In this document: positions 23,570 through 32,697 of the stretch, in pieces
How positions within the stretch are numbered: position 1 is the first letter of the stretch
How the letters are laid out: each line of letters opens with the position of its first letter
Source of the DNA: Allobosea sp. Root483D1
GTDB taxonomy: Bacteria > Pseudomonadota > Alphaproteobacteria > Rhizobiales > Beijerinckiaceae
Assembly (NCBI RefSeq): GCF_001429505.1
Contig: NZ_LMJW01000022.1
Coordinates: 909,497 to 973,496 of the forward strand
Reading direction: 5' to 3'
Length of the DNA stretch: 64,000 nt
Made by a program: the position numbers and the translations under genes
The notes under the pieces: generated by a model
Database searches by the model: none
What the model was told of the DNA's origin: nothing
Seen by the model: the letters and a program-made list of their open reading frames with translations, nothing else

Positions 23570-24832
23570 ATGGCAGTCCTGACTTTCGGGCGTGTGGCTC
23601 TGTTCTCGGCCGCGGGCGTTCTCGCCGCGGGCGCGTTTCTTCATTACACCGGGCGTCCGGTACCCTGGCCGCTCGATCAGGTCCCCTACGGCAAGGTGAT
23701 CCCGGGGCCAGTCAAGCCGGCGGCGAGCGCATCCGCTCCGGCGGGCAGTAACCGCTCCGGGCAGGCCAGCCGGCCGCCGGTGACGGTCGTCACCGCCAAG
23801 GTCGAGCGCCGGGCGATGCCGGTCCGGATCGATGCGATCGGCACAGTCCAGGCGATCTCCACCGTCAACATCCGCTCGCGCGTCGACAGCCAGATCATGG
23901 CGGTCGAGTTCCGTGACGGCGCCATGGTCAACAAGGGCGACGTGCTGTTCCGGCTCGACTCGCGCCAGCTCGAAGCGCAGTTGCGCCAGGCCGAGGCCAA
24001 TGTCGCGCGCGACAAGGCTTCGCTCATCGCGGCCGAGTCCGATCTGCGCCGGGCGGAGGAGCTCTCCCGGCGCGAGATCGCCACCGACCAGCGCCTCGAC
24101 ACCTCCCGCACCGCCGTGAGCACGCTGCGCGCTGCGATCCGCGGCGGCGAAGCTGCCGTCGACAACCTGCGTGTCCAGCTCAGCTACTACACCATCACCG
24201 CGCCGGTCTCCGGGCGCGTCGGTGTCGCCGCACTGAAGGAAGGCAACATCGCCAAGAGCGGCGACAGCTCGGCCACCTTGGCAACCATCAACCAGATCGA
24301 TCCAATCTATGTCAGCTTCGCCGTGGCGCAGCGTTACCTACCGGAGATCCGCGAGGCGATGCTGGCGAAGACGGCTGGCGTCCAGGCGACCCAGCAAGGC
24401 GCCGGCAAGAGCGTCGAAGGCGCGATCGCGGTGGTCGACAACTCCGTCGACGCGACGACGGGCACGATCCAGCTTCGCGCCAGCTTCGACAACCCCGATG
24501 AGACGCTCTGGCCCGGCGCGCTCGGCCAGGTCCGGCTGACGCTGCGGACCGAAGCCGATGCCGTCACTGTGCCGCGCGAGGCTGTCCAGACCGGCCAGAA
24601 CGGCTCCTATGTCTTCGTGATCGAGAACGCCCTCGCCCGGGCCCGGCCCATCGTGGTTGCCCGCAATGTCGACGACCGCGCCGTCATCGCCTCGGGCCTG
24701 ACCGGTGACGAGACCGTGGTGATCGACGGGCAACTGCTTTTGACCGAAGGCGCGCGCACAACCGAGCGCGGCCGCGGCGGCCAGAGCCCGCCGGCACCCA
24801 ATCTGACCTCCCAACGCGGGAGCGCAGGCTGA
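23570..24832 (+). CDS. RND efflux periplasmic adaptor subunit (HlyD/MdtA type)
   Basis: A 420-residue membrane-fusion protein that links an RND pump to an outer-membrane channel. An N-terminal anchor (VALFSAAGVLAAGAFLHYTG) leads into a proline/serine linker, then the lipoyl-type strand VRIDAIGTVQAISTVNIRSRVDSQIMAVEFRDGAMVNKGDVLFRLDSRQLEAQL, the alpha-hairpin, the second lipoyl half (LSYYTITAPVSGRVGVAALKEGN) and beta-barrel. That order is diagnostic. Its TGA overlaps the ATG of the pump (ATG at 24832), so they are coupled. No outer-membrane factor follows. Confidence 0.94.
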   Translation: MAVLTFGRVALFSAAGVLAAGAFLHYTGRPVPWPLDQVPYGKVIPGPVKPAASASAPAGSNRSGQASRPPVTVVTAKVERRAMPVRIDAIGTVQAISTVNIRSRVDSQIMAVEFRDGAMVNKGDVLFRLDSRQLEAQLRQAEANVARDKASLIAAESDLRRAEELSRREIATDQRLDTSRTAVSTLRAAIRGGEAAVDNLRVQLSYYTITAPVSGRVGVAALKEGNIAKSGDSSATLATINQIDPIYVSFAVAQRYLPEIREAMLAKTAGVQATQQGAGKSVEGAIAVVDNSVDATTGTIQLRASFDNPDETLWPGALGQVRLTLRTEADAVTVPREAVQTGQNGSYVFVIENALARARPIVVARNVDDRAVIASGLTGDETVVIDGQLLLTEGARTTERGRGGQSPPAPNLTSQRGSAG

Positions 24833-27800
24833 TGAACCTGCCCGAGGCCTGCATCCGTCGCCCGGTCATGACGACCCTGCTCATGGCGACGTTCCTGATC
24901 TTCGGGCTGTTCGCCTTCAAGCAGCTGCCGGTCGCGGCCCTGCCCCGCGTCGATTTCCCGACCATCAATGTCAGCGCCCGCCTGCCGGGTGCGAGCCCGG
25001 AGACGATGGCCTCCTCGATCGCCGCCCCGCTCGAGCGCGAGTTCGCCTCGATCTCCGGCATCACCTCGATGTCATCGGTCTCGCAGCAGGGCTCAACCTC
25101 GATCACGCTGCAGTTCGACCTCAACCGCAATATCGACGGCGCGGCGCTCGACGTGCAGGCGGCGCTCAGCGCCACGACCCGGCGCCTGCCGCCTGAGTTG
25201 CCTGCGCCGCCGAGCTTCAGGAAGGTCAATCCTGCCGACCAGCCGGTGCTGTTCTTGGTGCTGACCTCGGCGACCAAGCCGCTCTACGAGGTTCATGAGT
25301 TCGGCGAGAACATTCTGCAGCAGCAGATTTCGCAATTGGCCGGCGTCGCCCAGGTCAACGTCTTCGGCGCACAGAAATATGCGGTCAGGGTGCGGGTGAA
25401 CCCGGATGCCGTCTCGGCTCGCGGCCTCGCTTTGAGCGATGTCCGCAGCGCCATCGCCGCCGCGAACTCGAACTCCCCGGTCGGGACGCTGAACGGCACC
25501 AACCAGCGCCTGACGCTCGGCGCCACCGGCCAGATGGAGCGCGCCGGCGAATACGGCAACCTGATCATCTCGCAGAAGAATGGCGTGCCGATCCGCCTCA
25601 ACGACGTGGCGCAGATCCTCGATTCGGTCGAGAACGACCAGACCGGCAGCTGGTACAACGGCCAGCGCTCGATCATGCTCGCGGTCTATCGCCAGTCGGA
25701 CGCCAATACCGTCCAGGTCGTCGACAGCATCAAGAGCCGTCTCGACGCCTATCGCGCGCAATTGCCGGCCGCGATCGACCTGGTCGTGCTCAACGACCGC
25801 TCGATCCCGATCCGCGAGGCGGTCGAGGATGTCGAGGTCTCGCTGATGATCGCGATCGCCCTCGTCATCATGGTGATCTTCCTGTTCCTGAAGAGTTTCG
25901 CCGCGACGGTGATCCCGACCCTGGCGCTGCCGATCTCGCTGGTCGGCACCTTCGCGATCATGCACGCGCTGGGCTATTCGCTCGACAACATCTCGCTGCT
26001 GGCGCTGACGCTTGCGGTCGGCTTCGTCGTCGACGACGCCATCGTCATGCTGGAGAACATCATCCGGCATATCGAGATGGGCAAGAAGCCGTTCCAGGCG
26101 GCGCTCGACGGCTCGCGCGAGATCGGCTTCACCATCCTGTCGATCACCATCTCGCTGGTCGCGGTCTTCATCCCCGTCTTCTTCATGGGCGGGGTGGTCG
26201 GCAAGGTCTTCGCCGAGTTCGCCGGCACGATCGCGGCGGCGATCATCGTTTCCGGTTTCGTCTCGCTGACGCTGACGCCGATGCTCTGCGCCCGCTTCCT
26301 CAAGGCGCATGACCACCACAAGAAGCCGAACATTGTCGAACGCGTGTTTGAAGCCGGTTTCCAGGGCATGCTCAGCGCCTATCGCTGGACGCTGGACGCG
26401 GTACTGAAGGCGCGCTTCCTGATGCTGCTGGTGACGCTGGGCACGGTCTACGTCTCGGTGCAGCTCTACATGGACGTGCCCAAGGGCTTCTTCCCGACCG
26501 AGGATACCGGCCTGCTGCGGGCCTCCACCGAAGGCCCGCCAGATACCTCCTTCGAGGCGATGGCGGCGCGCCAGATGCGCGTCGCCGAGATCGTCAAGGC
26601 CGATCCGGCGATCGACTACCTGACCTCGAACATCGGCGGCTTCAACGCCACCAATAACGGCTTCATGTTCATTGCGCTGAAACCCAAGGACCAGCGCGAC
26701 AAGGCCGATGTGGTGATCGGGCGCCTGCGTCGCGCCGTCTCCGAAGTGCCGGGCATCACCGCGGTCTTCCAGCAGGTCCAGAACATCAACCTCAACGCCG
26801 GCCGCTCCTCGCGGGCGCAGTATCTCTATTCGCTGCAGGGGCCCGATCTTGGCGCCCTCTTCAATTATGCGCCGCTGATGCAGCAGCGGCTCGCCCAGTT
26901 GCCGCAGCTGCGCGACGCCAATATCGATCTGCAATTGCGCAATCCCCAGCTCTCGATCGATATCGACCGCGAGCGCGCCGCCAGCCTCGGCATCTCCAGC
27001 GACCAGATCCGCCAGGCACTGGGCAACGCCTTCGGCTCGCGCCAGATCGCGACGATCTTCACCCCGTCGACCGATTACCAGGTGATCATGGAGGCCGACC
27101 GCGCCTACCAGCAGGACCCGGCTGTGCTGTCGCGCCTTCTGCTCAAGGCCGCCAACGGCCAGAACGTGCCGCTCGAGACGGTCGCGACGATCAAGCCGAG
27201 CGTCGGGCCGCTCGCCGTCAACCGGATCTCGCAGCAGCCGGCAGTGACGATCTCGTTCAACACCGCGCCGGGCGTCTCGCTCGGCGACGCCGTCAACGCG
27301 ATCCGCGCGGCCGAGCGCGAGGTCAATCTTCCAGCCTCGATCGTGACCAGCTTTGCCGGCTCGGCCCAGCTCTTCCAGGATGCGCTGAAGGGCCAGGGCC
27401 TGCTGATCTTCGCCGCGATCCTGGTGATCTACATCATCCTCGGCATTCTCTACGAGAGCTTCATCCACCCGATCACGATCCTGTCGGGCCTGCCCTCGGC
27501 CGGTCTCGGCGCCTTGCTAGCCCTGCAGTACTTCCACATGGACCTGTCGGTGATCGCGATCATCGGCATCCTGATGCTGGTCGGCATCGTCAAGAAGAAC
27601 GCGATCATGATGGTCGATTTCGCGATCGAGCGTCGCAAGATGGGCGACGATGCGCTGACCGCGATCCGCGACGCCGCGCTCGTCCGCTTCCGGCCGATCA
27701 TGATGACGAGCTTCGCCGCGATCTTCGGCGTGCTGCCGATCGCGCTCGGCGCCGGCGCCGGCGCGGAACTGCGCCAGCCGCTCGGCATCGCCGTGGTCGG

Positions 27801-27978
27801 CGGCCTCGTCGTCTCGCAATTGCTGACGCTCTACATCACGCCGGTCGTCTACTTTTATCTCGACAAGGTCGACAGCTTCATCTCCGGCCGCGGTCGCGGC
27901 GAACGGGAGGAAGCGGCGTCGGTTCCGGGCGCGATCCCGGTCGCGATCCCGAAGGCGGTGCATCGGCAGCCGGATTGA
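24832..27978 (+). CDS. RND multidrug efflux pump, inner-membrane permease (MdtB/MdtC type)
   Basis: A 1048-residue proton-driven RND transporter. The start NLPEACIRRPVMTTLLMATFLIFGLFAFKQLPV is the family opening. The proton-relay aspartates are in the fourth-span segment TLAVGFVVDDAIVMLENIIRHIEMG, and the tandem loops and second membrane half (GILYESFIHPITILSGLPSAGLGALLALQ, then GIVKKNAIMMVDFAIE) are in place. The short porter loops and FFPTEDTGLLR fit the MdtBC/MuxBC branch rather than AcrB. It follows the adaptor with a one-base overlap. A dispersed repeat lies just downstream. Confidence 0.95.
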   Translation: MNLPEACIRRPVMTTLLMATFLIFGLFAFKQLPVAALPRVDFPTINVSARLPGASPETMASSIAAPLEREFASISGITSMSSVSQQGSTSITLQFDLNRNIDGAALDVQAALSATTRRLPPELPAPPSFRKVNPADQPVLFLVLTSATKPLYEVHEFGENILQQQISQLAGVAQVNVFGAQKYAVRVRVNPDAVSARGLALSDVRSAIAAANSNSPVGTLNGTNQRLTLGATGQMERAGEYGNLIISQKNGVPIRLNDVAQILDSVENDQTGSWYNGQRSIMLAVYRQSDANTVQVVDSIKSRLDAYRAQLPAAIDLVVLNDRSIPIREAVEDVEVSLMIAIALVIMVIFLFLKSFAATVIPTLALPISLVGTFAIMHALGYSLDNISLLALTLAVGFVVDDAIVMLENIIRHIEMGKKPFQAALDGSREIGFTILSITISLVAVFIPVFFMGGVVGKVFAEFAGTIAAAIIVSGFVSLTLTPMLCARFLKAHDHHKKPNIVERVFEAGFQGMLSAYRWTLDAVLKARFLMLLVTLGTVYVSVQLYMDVPKGFFPTEDTGLLRASTEGPPDTSFEAMAARQMRVAEIVKADPAIDYLTSNIGGFNATNNGFMFIALKPKDQRDKADVVIGRLRRAVSEVPGITAVFQQVQNINLNAGRSSRAQYLYSLQGPDLGALFNYAPLMQQRLAQLPQLRDANIDLQLRNPQLSIDIDRERAASLGISSDQIRQALGNAFGSRQIATIFTPSTDYQVIMEADRAYQQDPAVLSRLLLKAANGQNVPLETVATIKPSVGPLAVNRISQQPAVTISFNTAPGVSLGDAVNAIRAAEREVNLPASIVTSFAGSAQLFQDALKGQGLLIFAAILVIYIILGILYESFIHPITILSGLPSAGLGALLALQYFHMDLSVIAIIGILMLVGIVKKNAIMMVDFAIERRKMGDDALTAIRDAALVRFRPIMMTSFAAIFGVLPIALGAGAGAELRQPLGIAVVGGLVVSQLLTLYITPVVYFYLDKVDSFISGRGRGEREEAASVPGAIPVAIPKAVHRQPD

Positions 27979-28000
27979 GGGAGCGTTCAGCCTCGTCCTA

Positions 28001-28105
28001 GTCATCCCGGACGGAGCGAAGCGTAGATTCGGGATCCATTCCTGAGCCTTGCCGAAAGAGGTTCCGGAATGGGTCCCGGGTCTCCCTGCGGTCGCCCGGG
28101 ACGAC
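28001..28105. repeat. Dispersed inverted repeat, GTCATCCCGG type
   Basis: Outer arms GTCATCCCGG (28001) and CCGGGACGAC (ending 28105) and inner arms around GGGATCCATTCC (28031-28042) and GGAATGGGTCCC (28066-28077) pair with one mismatch each. The element lies 22 bases after the efflux pump. Repeats of this type are common between genes in Rhizobiales, and this one may slow or end transcription. Confidence 0.65.
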
Positions 28106-28173
28106 CCGCACCATTTCGGCTGTTAACGATGAAGCCCGCTTTCCGGTGGCGGAAATGCGGCGCCCGTTGAACC

Positions 28174-28189
28174 TTAACGAAAAGTAAAC
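28174..28189 (+). promoter_or_regulatory. CtrA-like site upstream of the DUF2865 gene
   Basis: TTAAC, six bases, TAAAC: one mismatch from the alphaproteobacterial CtrA box TTAA-N7-TTAAC. It lies 43 bases before the GTG start at 28232, in promoter range. A single near-match is weak evidence. Confidence 0.3.
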
Positions 28190-28231
28190 TAAGCCAATCA
28201 AGCGGCGGACAATGAACTAGCGAGCGATGGA

Positions 28232-29350
28232 GTGATCGCGGTGCTTCGTGTCCGTAATGTCGATTGCCTGCGTTCCGATCCTGTCCCGCCGACCGGTTCC
28301 AGCTCCTCGACGACAGTGAATTCCGTTTCGCGTGGCCGCAGCGGTGGCCTGCGCCTCGTGGCCATGGCCGGCCTCGGGCTCGCGCTCGGCGCTGGCAGCA
28401 CGATCCTGACCGTCTCACTGGTCCAGGCCGAGGACGATGCCGGCATCCGCGCCTTCCATCGCCAGGAGGCCGCCAACCGCGCCGAGCGTGTCCCGACGAG
28501 AGCCGCCTACGCCTCCGTCCCCGTGTCGGCCTATGCCCCGGCCCGCCAGACCTGGTCCCTGCCCTTCTTCCAGCAGGCGCGTCCGGACGGGCGCCTCGCG
28601 CCGCCGCCGGTCGAGCTCAATCCGTTCAAGCCGGTCCAGGCCGCACCGAAACAGGCGCAGCACAAGCCGAAGCTGCCGGCGATCCGCTACGACACGGTGT
28701 CCGGCGCGGCCGATGTGACGCGGACCATCTGCGTGCGCCTCTGCGACGGCTTCCACGCCCCGATCGGCCATCTGCGCAGCCAGTCCGATCTGCGGGCGCA
28801 TGAGGCGCTCTGCCAGGCCGCCAATCCGGGCGTGCCGGTCAAGGTCTTCAAGGTCGCGGCCGGCGCCGCGACCATCGACGACGCCGTGGCGAATGACGGC
28901 AAGACCTATCGCGCGCTGCCGATGGCCTATGCCTATGAGCGCGGCGCCGATCCGGCCTGCCGGCCCGCCATCGCGACTGCGAACGACCGCCGCGTCTCGC
29001 TGCTGCGCGACTTCACCTTGCGGCCCGGCGACAGCATCGTGCTCGACGGGCGGGTGCGGACCTTCACCGGCTCCGGCAAATGGCCCTATACCACCGCGGA
29101 TTTCCGCGATTTCCGCGGCTCGCCCGAACTGACCGCCAGCGACCGCCGCAAGATCGACGAGAAGGTCGGCATCTCGCACATGGAAGCGCAGGTGCGCGCC
29201 TTGCGCCGGCAGATGCGGATTCGCGAAGCCAGCCTGCATGACGACAACTACGCCAGCGATGCGCTCGGCCTGCGCGGCGTGCTCAATCCGCGCGATCCGA
29301 TCGCCAACCCGCCGCGCGTGGTGCTGCAGACGCCGTTCGCGCGGAACTGA
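28232..29350 (+). CDS. DUF2865 domain-containing exported protein
   Basis: A 372-residue protein with an N-terminal membrane or signal segment (LVAMAGLGLALGAGSTILTVSLVQA, about residues 42-66), a proline-rich linker and a C-terminal DUF2865 domain. The domain hallmark is ICVRLCDGFHAPIG, then LCQAANPGVPVKVFKV, YRALPMAYAYERGADPAC and LLRDFTLRPGDSIVLDGRVRTF. DUF2865 proteins are found in Rhizobiales and have no assigned function. The GTG at 28232 is the longest reasonable start; other GTG codons follow. The cysteines in CVRLC and LC may form disulfides in the periplasm. A hairpin follows the stop. Confidence 0.82.
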   Translation: MIAVLRVRNVDCLRSDPVPPTGSSSSTTVNSVSRGRSGGLRLVAMAGLGLALGAGSTILTVSLVQAEDDAGIRAFHRQEAANRAERVPTRAAYASVPVSAYAPARQTWSLPFFQQARPDGRLAPPPVELNPFKPVQAAPKQAQHKPKLPAIRYDTVSGAADVTRTICVRLCDGFHAPIGHLRSQSDLRAHEALCQAANPGVPVKVFKVAAGAATIDDAVANDGKTYRALPMAYAYERGADPACRPAIATANDRRVSLLRDFTLRPGDSIVLDGRVRTFTGSGKWPYTTADFRDFRGSPELTASDRRKIDEKVGISHMEAQVRALRRQMRIREASLHDDNYASDALGLRGVLNPRDPIANPPRVVLQTPFARN

Positions 29351-29363
29351 ACGGTCTTGAGAT

Positions 29364-29395
29364 AATTATCCTAGGCTTTTTGCCCTAGGATAATT
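29364..29395. terminator. Inverted repeat AATTATCCTAGG/CCTAGGATAATT
   Basis: Perfect 12-bp arms at 29364-29375 and 29384-29395 with the 8-nt loop CTTTTTGC. It starts 13 bases after the DUF2865 stop. It is AT-rich compared with its surroundings, so it may be a terminator or an operator for the gene at 29476. Confidence 0.55.
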
Positions 29396-29475
29396 CACCC
29401 AAATCTCGTCGAAAGACCGATGGACGGCGGGCTGCCCTTCCGGCACATTCGCTGCATTGCAGCATGGAGCCGAGC

Positions 29476-30525
29476 ATGACGACCAAGACGCCGCGCCAGT
29501 TCTTCCGTCCGCTGGCGATCGGCGCGCCCGAGCCCTATCGCGAGCTGCCGCTGCGGCTGGAGCGCATGATCCATTTCGTGCCGCCGCATCTGGAGAAGGT
29601 GCGCGCCAAGGTTCCCGAGCTCGCCGGCCAGGTCGACATCGTGCTCGGCAATCTCGAGGACGCCATTCCGGTCGAGGCCAAGCTGGCCGCCCGCGACGGC
29701 TTCATCGCGCTGGCGAAGGCGACCGATTTCGGCGCGACCGGCCTGTGGACCCGTGTCAATGCGCTGAATTCGCCCTGGTTCCTCGACGACATCGCCGCGA
29801 TCATGAGCGAGATCGGCGGCAAGCTCGACGTCGTCATGGTGCCGAAGGTCGAGGGCCCCTGGGACATCCATTATGTCGACCAGTTGCTGGCGCAATACGA
29901 GGCGCGCCATGCCCTGCCCAAGCCGGTGCTGATCCACGCCATCCTGGAGACCGCGGAGGGCGTCAAGAACGTCGACGCGATCGCCACCGCCTCCCCCCGC
30001 ATGCACGGCATGAGCCTGGGGCCGGCCGACCTTGCCGCCTCACGCGCGATGAAGACCACCCGCGTCGGCGGCGGCCACCCGGAATACAAGGTCATCGCCG
30101 ACCCTGCGCCCGATGGCGGCCCGCGCGCGATCGCGCAGCAGGATCTTTGGCATTACACCCTCGCGAAGATGGTCGACGCCTGCGCCTCGGCCGGCCTCAA
30201 GCCGTTCTACGGCCCGTTCGGCGACTTCTCGGACGCCGCCGCCTGCGAGGCGCAGTTCCGCAACGCCTTCCTGCTCGGCTGCGCCGGCGCCTGGACGCTG
30301 CATCCCTCGCAGATCGAGATCGCCAAGCGCGTTTTCAGCCCAGATCCGGACGAGATCGCCTTCGCCCGGCGCATCCTGGAGGCAATGCCGGACGGCTCGG
30401 GCGCGGTGATGATCGACGGCAAGATGCAGGACGACGCGACCTGGAAACAGGCCAAGGTCATCGTCGACCTGGCGCGGCAGGTGGCGGGGCGCGATCCGGC
30501 GCTGGCGGCGCGCTACGGCTTCTGA
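29476..30525 (+). CDS. HpcH/HpaI aldolase/citrate lyase family, malyl-CoA-lyase-like CoA ester lyase
   Basis: A 349-residue TIM-barrel CoA-ester lyase. The metal-binding and catalytic elements are visible: LEDAIPVEAK (acidic residue of the first motif), the arginine in LWTRVNALN, LDVVMVPKVEGPWDI, and LIHAILETAEGVKN with the metal-binding glutamates, then MSLGPADLAASR with the second acidic ligand. The overall pattern fits L-malyl-CoA/beta-methylmalyl-CoA lyase (Mcl) or malyl-CoA thioesterase, but it is longer than classic Mcl (about 320). ATG at 29476 has GGAG six bases upstream, better than 29464. No other glyoxylate, serine-cycle or ethylmalonyl-CoA genes lie nearby, so the pathway cannot be fixed from context. 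Confidence 0.85.
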   Translation: MTTKTPRQFFRPLAIGAPEPYRELPLRLERMIHFVPPHLEKVRAKVPELAGQVDIVLGNLEDAIPVEAKLAARDGFIALAKATDFGATGLWTRVNALNSPWFLDDIAAIMSEIGGKLDVVMVPKVEGPWDIHYVDQLLAQYEARHALPKPVLIHAILETAEGVKNVDAIATASPRMHGMSLGPADLAASRAMKTTRVGGGHPEYKVIADPAPDGGPRAIAQQDLWHYTLAKMVDACASAGLKPFYGPFGDFSDAAACEAQFRNAFLLGCAGAWTLHPSQIEIAKRVFSPDPDEIAFARRILEAMPDGSGAVMIDGKMQDDATWKQAKVIVDLARQVAGRDPALAARYGF

Positions 30526-30637
30526 GGCTCGCCCGCGACATCCACGGATATTGACGCATTTGCGACGTAATCCTACGTCAAGCGCAGGGGGCGGCGACAT
30601 CGGCTGTGACGGGCCGGTTTTGGGCTGAACGAGGATC

Positions 30638-30967
30638 ATGGAATCACGCACGGCGAAATTTCGGATCGGCGACGTGGTGCGCCATCGCGTCTACCCGTTT
30701 CGGGGCGTGATCTTCGACGTCGATCCGGTGTTCTCGAACTCGGACGAATGGTGGCTGGCGATCCCGGAGCATCTGCGGCCGTCGAAGGACCAGCCCTTCT
30801 ATCACCTCTTCGCCGAGAACGAGGAAACCGAGTACGTCGCCTATGTCTCGGAACAAAATCTCGTGATCGACGAGTCCGGCCGGCCGGTCCGGCATCCGCA
30901 GGCGCGCGAATATTTCCGGCGCGACCGCAAGGGCAAGTACCGGCTCGACAAGGCCGAGCTGAACTGA
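30638..30967 (+). CDS. hspQ: Heat shock protein HspQ
   Basis: A 109-residue protein of the HspQ (YccV, hemimethylated-DNA-binding) family, which in E. coli is a heat-inducible small protein that acts as a specificity factor for Lon. The family core AKFRIGDVVRHRVYPFRGVIFDVDPVFSNSDEWW and the segment PFYHLFAENEETEYVAYVSEQNLVID are well kept. Length matches E. coli HspQ (105). The ATG at 30638 has GAGG at a usable distance. It is followed after 49 bases by the flavoprotein gene on the same strand. No sigma-32-like promoter could be picked out by eye. Confidence 0.93.
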   Translation: MESRTAKFRIGDVVRHRVYPFRGVIFDVDPVFSNSDEWWLAIPEHLRPSKDQPFYHLFAENEETEYVAYVSEQNLVIDESGRPVRHPQAREYFRRDRKGKYRLDKAELN

Positions 30968-31016
30968 GCGCCGGCTTTCCGGTGCCCGGGCTCCATGCCG
31001 GCGAAAGGGCAGGTTC

Positions 31017-32645
31017 GTGAGCGTCAGCCATGCCGACATCGTCATTCTCGGCGGTGGCCATAACGGGCTCGTCTGCGCCTTCTACCTCGCCAAGGCCGGG
31101 CTGAAGGTCACCGTGCTGGAGCGGCGCGCCGTGGTAGGCGGCGCAGCCGTCACCGAGGAGTTCCATCCCGGCTTCCGCAATTCCACGGCGAGCTACACGG
31201 TCAGCCTGCTCAATCCACGCATCATCGCGCAGATGGAGCTCGCCCGGCATGGGCTGCGCATCGTCGAGCGGCGCATGGCCAACTTCCTGCCCTTGCCGGA
31301 CGGGCGCTATCTCGCGGCCGGAGAAGGCCGGACCGAGGCCGAGGTGGCGAAGTTCTCCGCTCGCGACGCCGAGCGACTACCGGCCTATGGCGAGCGGCTC
31401 GAACGCATCGCCGGGATGCTCCGCGATCTTGTGTTGCAGGCACCACCCAATCTCGGAGAAGGCGGCTGGCTTGCCGCCCTGCCGCAGATGCTGGAAGCAG
31501 CGTCGCTCGGGCGGCGTATCGCCGGGCTCGATCAGTCCGGCCGGCGCGATCTCGTCGACCTTTTCACCAAATCAGCCGGCGACTGGCTCGACGGCTGGTT
31601 CGAGAGCGATCCGGTCAAGGCGCTGTTCGGCTTCGACAGCGTCGTCGGCAACTATGCCAGCCCCTATACGCCGGGTTCGGCCTATGTGCTGCTCCATCAC
31701 GTCTTCGGCGAGGTCAATGGCAAGCGCGGCGCCTGGGGCCATGCGCTGGGCGGCATGGGCGCGATCACGCAGGCGATGGCGCGGGCCTGCGCGGAGCAAG
31801 GCGTCGAGATCAAACTGGAGACGCCTGTCGCGCAGGTGCTAACCGAGAAAGGCCGTGCCGTCGGCGCCGTGACGGAGCGGGGCGATGTGGTGCGGGCGCG
31901 CGCCGTGGTGTCGAACCTGCACCCGCGCCTGTTGTTCGAACGGTTCGTCGATCCCGCGATCGTCCCGACCGATTTCGGCGAGCGCATCCGCCGCTATGCC
32001 TCGGGCTCCGGCACCTTCCGGATGAATCTGGCGCTGTCGGAGCTGCCGCGCTTCGCCTGCCTGCCGGAACCGGGCGACCATCTCACCGCCGGCATCATCA
32101 TCGCGCCGTCGCTTGCCTACATGGACCGTGCCCATGCGCAGGCGCGGCTGTCGGGCTGGTCGGGCGAGCCGATTGTCGAGATGCTGATCCCGTCGACGCT
32201 CGACGACGGCCTCGCCCCCGCCGGCCGGCATGTCGCGAGCCTGTTCTGCCAGCATGTCGCGCCGAGCCTGCCGGACGGTGAAAGCTGGAACAAGCATCGC
32301 GACACGGTGGCCGATCTGATGATCGACACCGTGGACCGCTACGCACCGGGCTTCCGCGCCTCCGTCATCGGCCGGCTGGCTCTGGCGCCGACCGATCTGG
32401 AGGACCGTTTCGGACTGGTCGGCGGCGACATCTTCCATGGCCGATTGACGCTCGACCAGCTCTTCAGCGCCCGCCCGGTGCTCGGCCACGCCGATTATCG
32501 CATGCCGGTGCCGGGCCTCTATCTCTGCGGCTCCGGTGCCCATCCTGGCGGCGGCGTCACCGGCGCGCCGGGCCATAATGCGGCGCGCTCCGTGCTTGCC
32601 GATCTGCAGCCCCGGCGCTTCGGGCTGCGACCGTTGCGGGTGTAA
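31017..32645 (+). CDS. Phytoene-desaturase-like NAD(P)/FAD-dependent oxidoreductase (PYROXD2 type)
   Basis: A 542-residue flavoprotein of the CrtI/phytoene dehydrogenase superfamily. The dinucleotide motif GGGHNGLVCAFYLAKAGLKVTVLERRAVVGGAAVTEE is at residues 11-47, and the C-terminal flavin motif reads YLCGSGAHPGGGVTGAPGHNAAR. HNGL in the glycine motif and FHGRLTLDQLFSARPV near the end point to the PYROXD2-like branch, not to carotenoid desaturases. Start is GTG at 31017. No carotenoid genes are nearby and the physiological substrate is unknown. It ends 52 bases before the convergent hflX gene. Confidence 0.88.
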   Translation: MSVSHADIVILGGGHNGLVCAFYLAKAGLKVTVLERRAVVGGAAVTEEFHPGFRNSTASYTVSLLNPRIIAQMELARHGLRIVERRMANFLPLPDGRYLAAGEGRTEAEVAKFSARDAERLPAYGERLERIAGMLRDLVLQAPPNLGEGGWLAALPQMLEAASLGRRIAGLDQSGRRDLVDLFTKSAGDWLDGWFESDPVKALFGFDSVVGNYASPYTPGSAYVLLHHVFGEVNGKRGAWGHALGGMGAITQAMARACAEQGVEIKLETPVAQVLTEKGRAVGAVTERGDVVRARAVVSNLHPRLLFERFVDPAIVPTDFGERIRRYASGSGTFRMNLALSELPRFACLPEPGDHLTAGIIIAPSLAYMDRAHAQARLSGWSGEPIVEMLIPSTLDDGLAPAGRHVASLFCQHVAPSLPDGESWNKHRDTVADLMIDTVDRYAPGFRASVIGRLALAPTDLEDRFGLVGGDIFHGRLTLDQLFSARPVLGHADYRMPVPGLYLCGSGAHPGGGVTGAPGHNAARSVLADLQPRRFGLRPLRV

Positions 32646-32697
32646 CCGAGCTTATCGACCCGGGACGGCCGCAGCGCCCACCGATCAGAGGGCGACG

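Noticed and set aside
25093..27468. A 791-codon open frame opposite the RND pump
   Set aside because: Antisense shadow; the plus strand carries a complete RND transporter with proton-relay residues.
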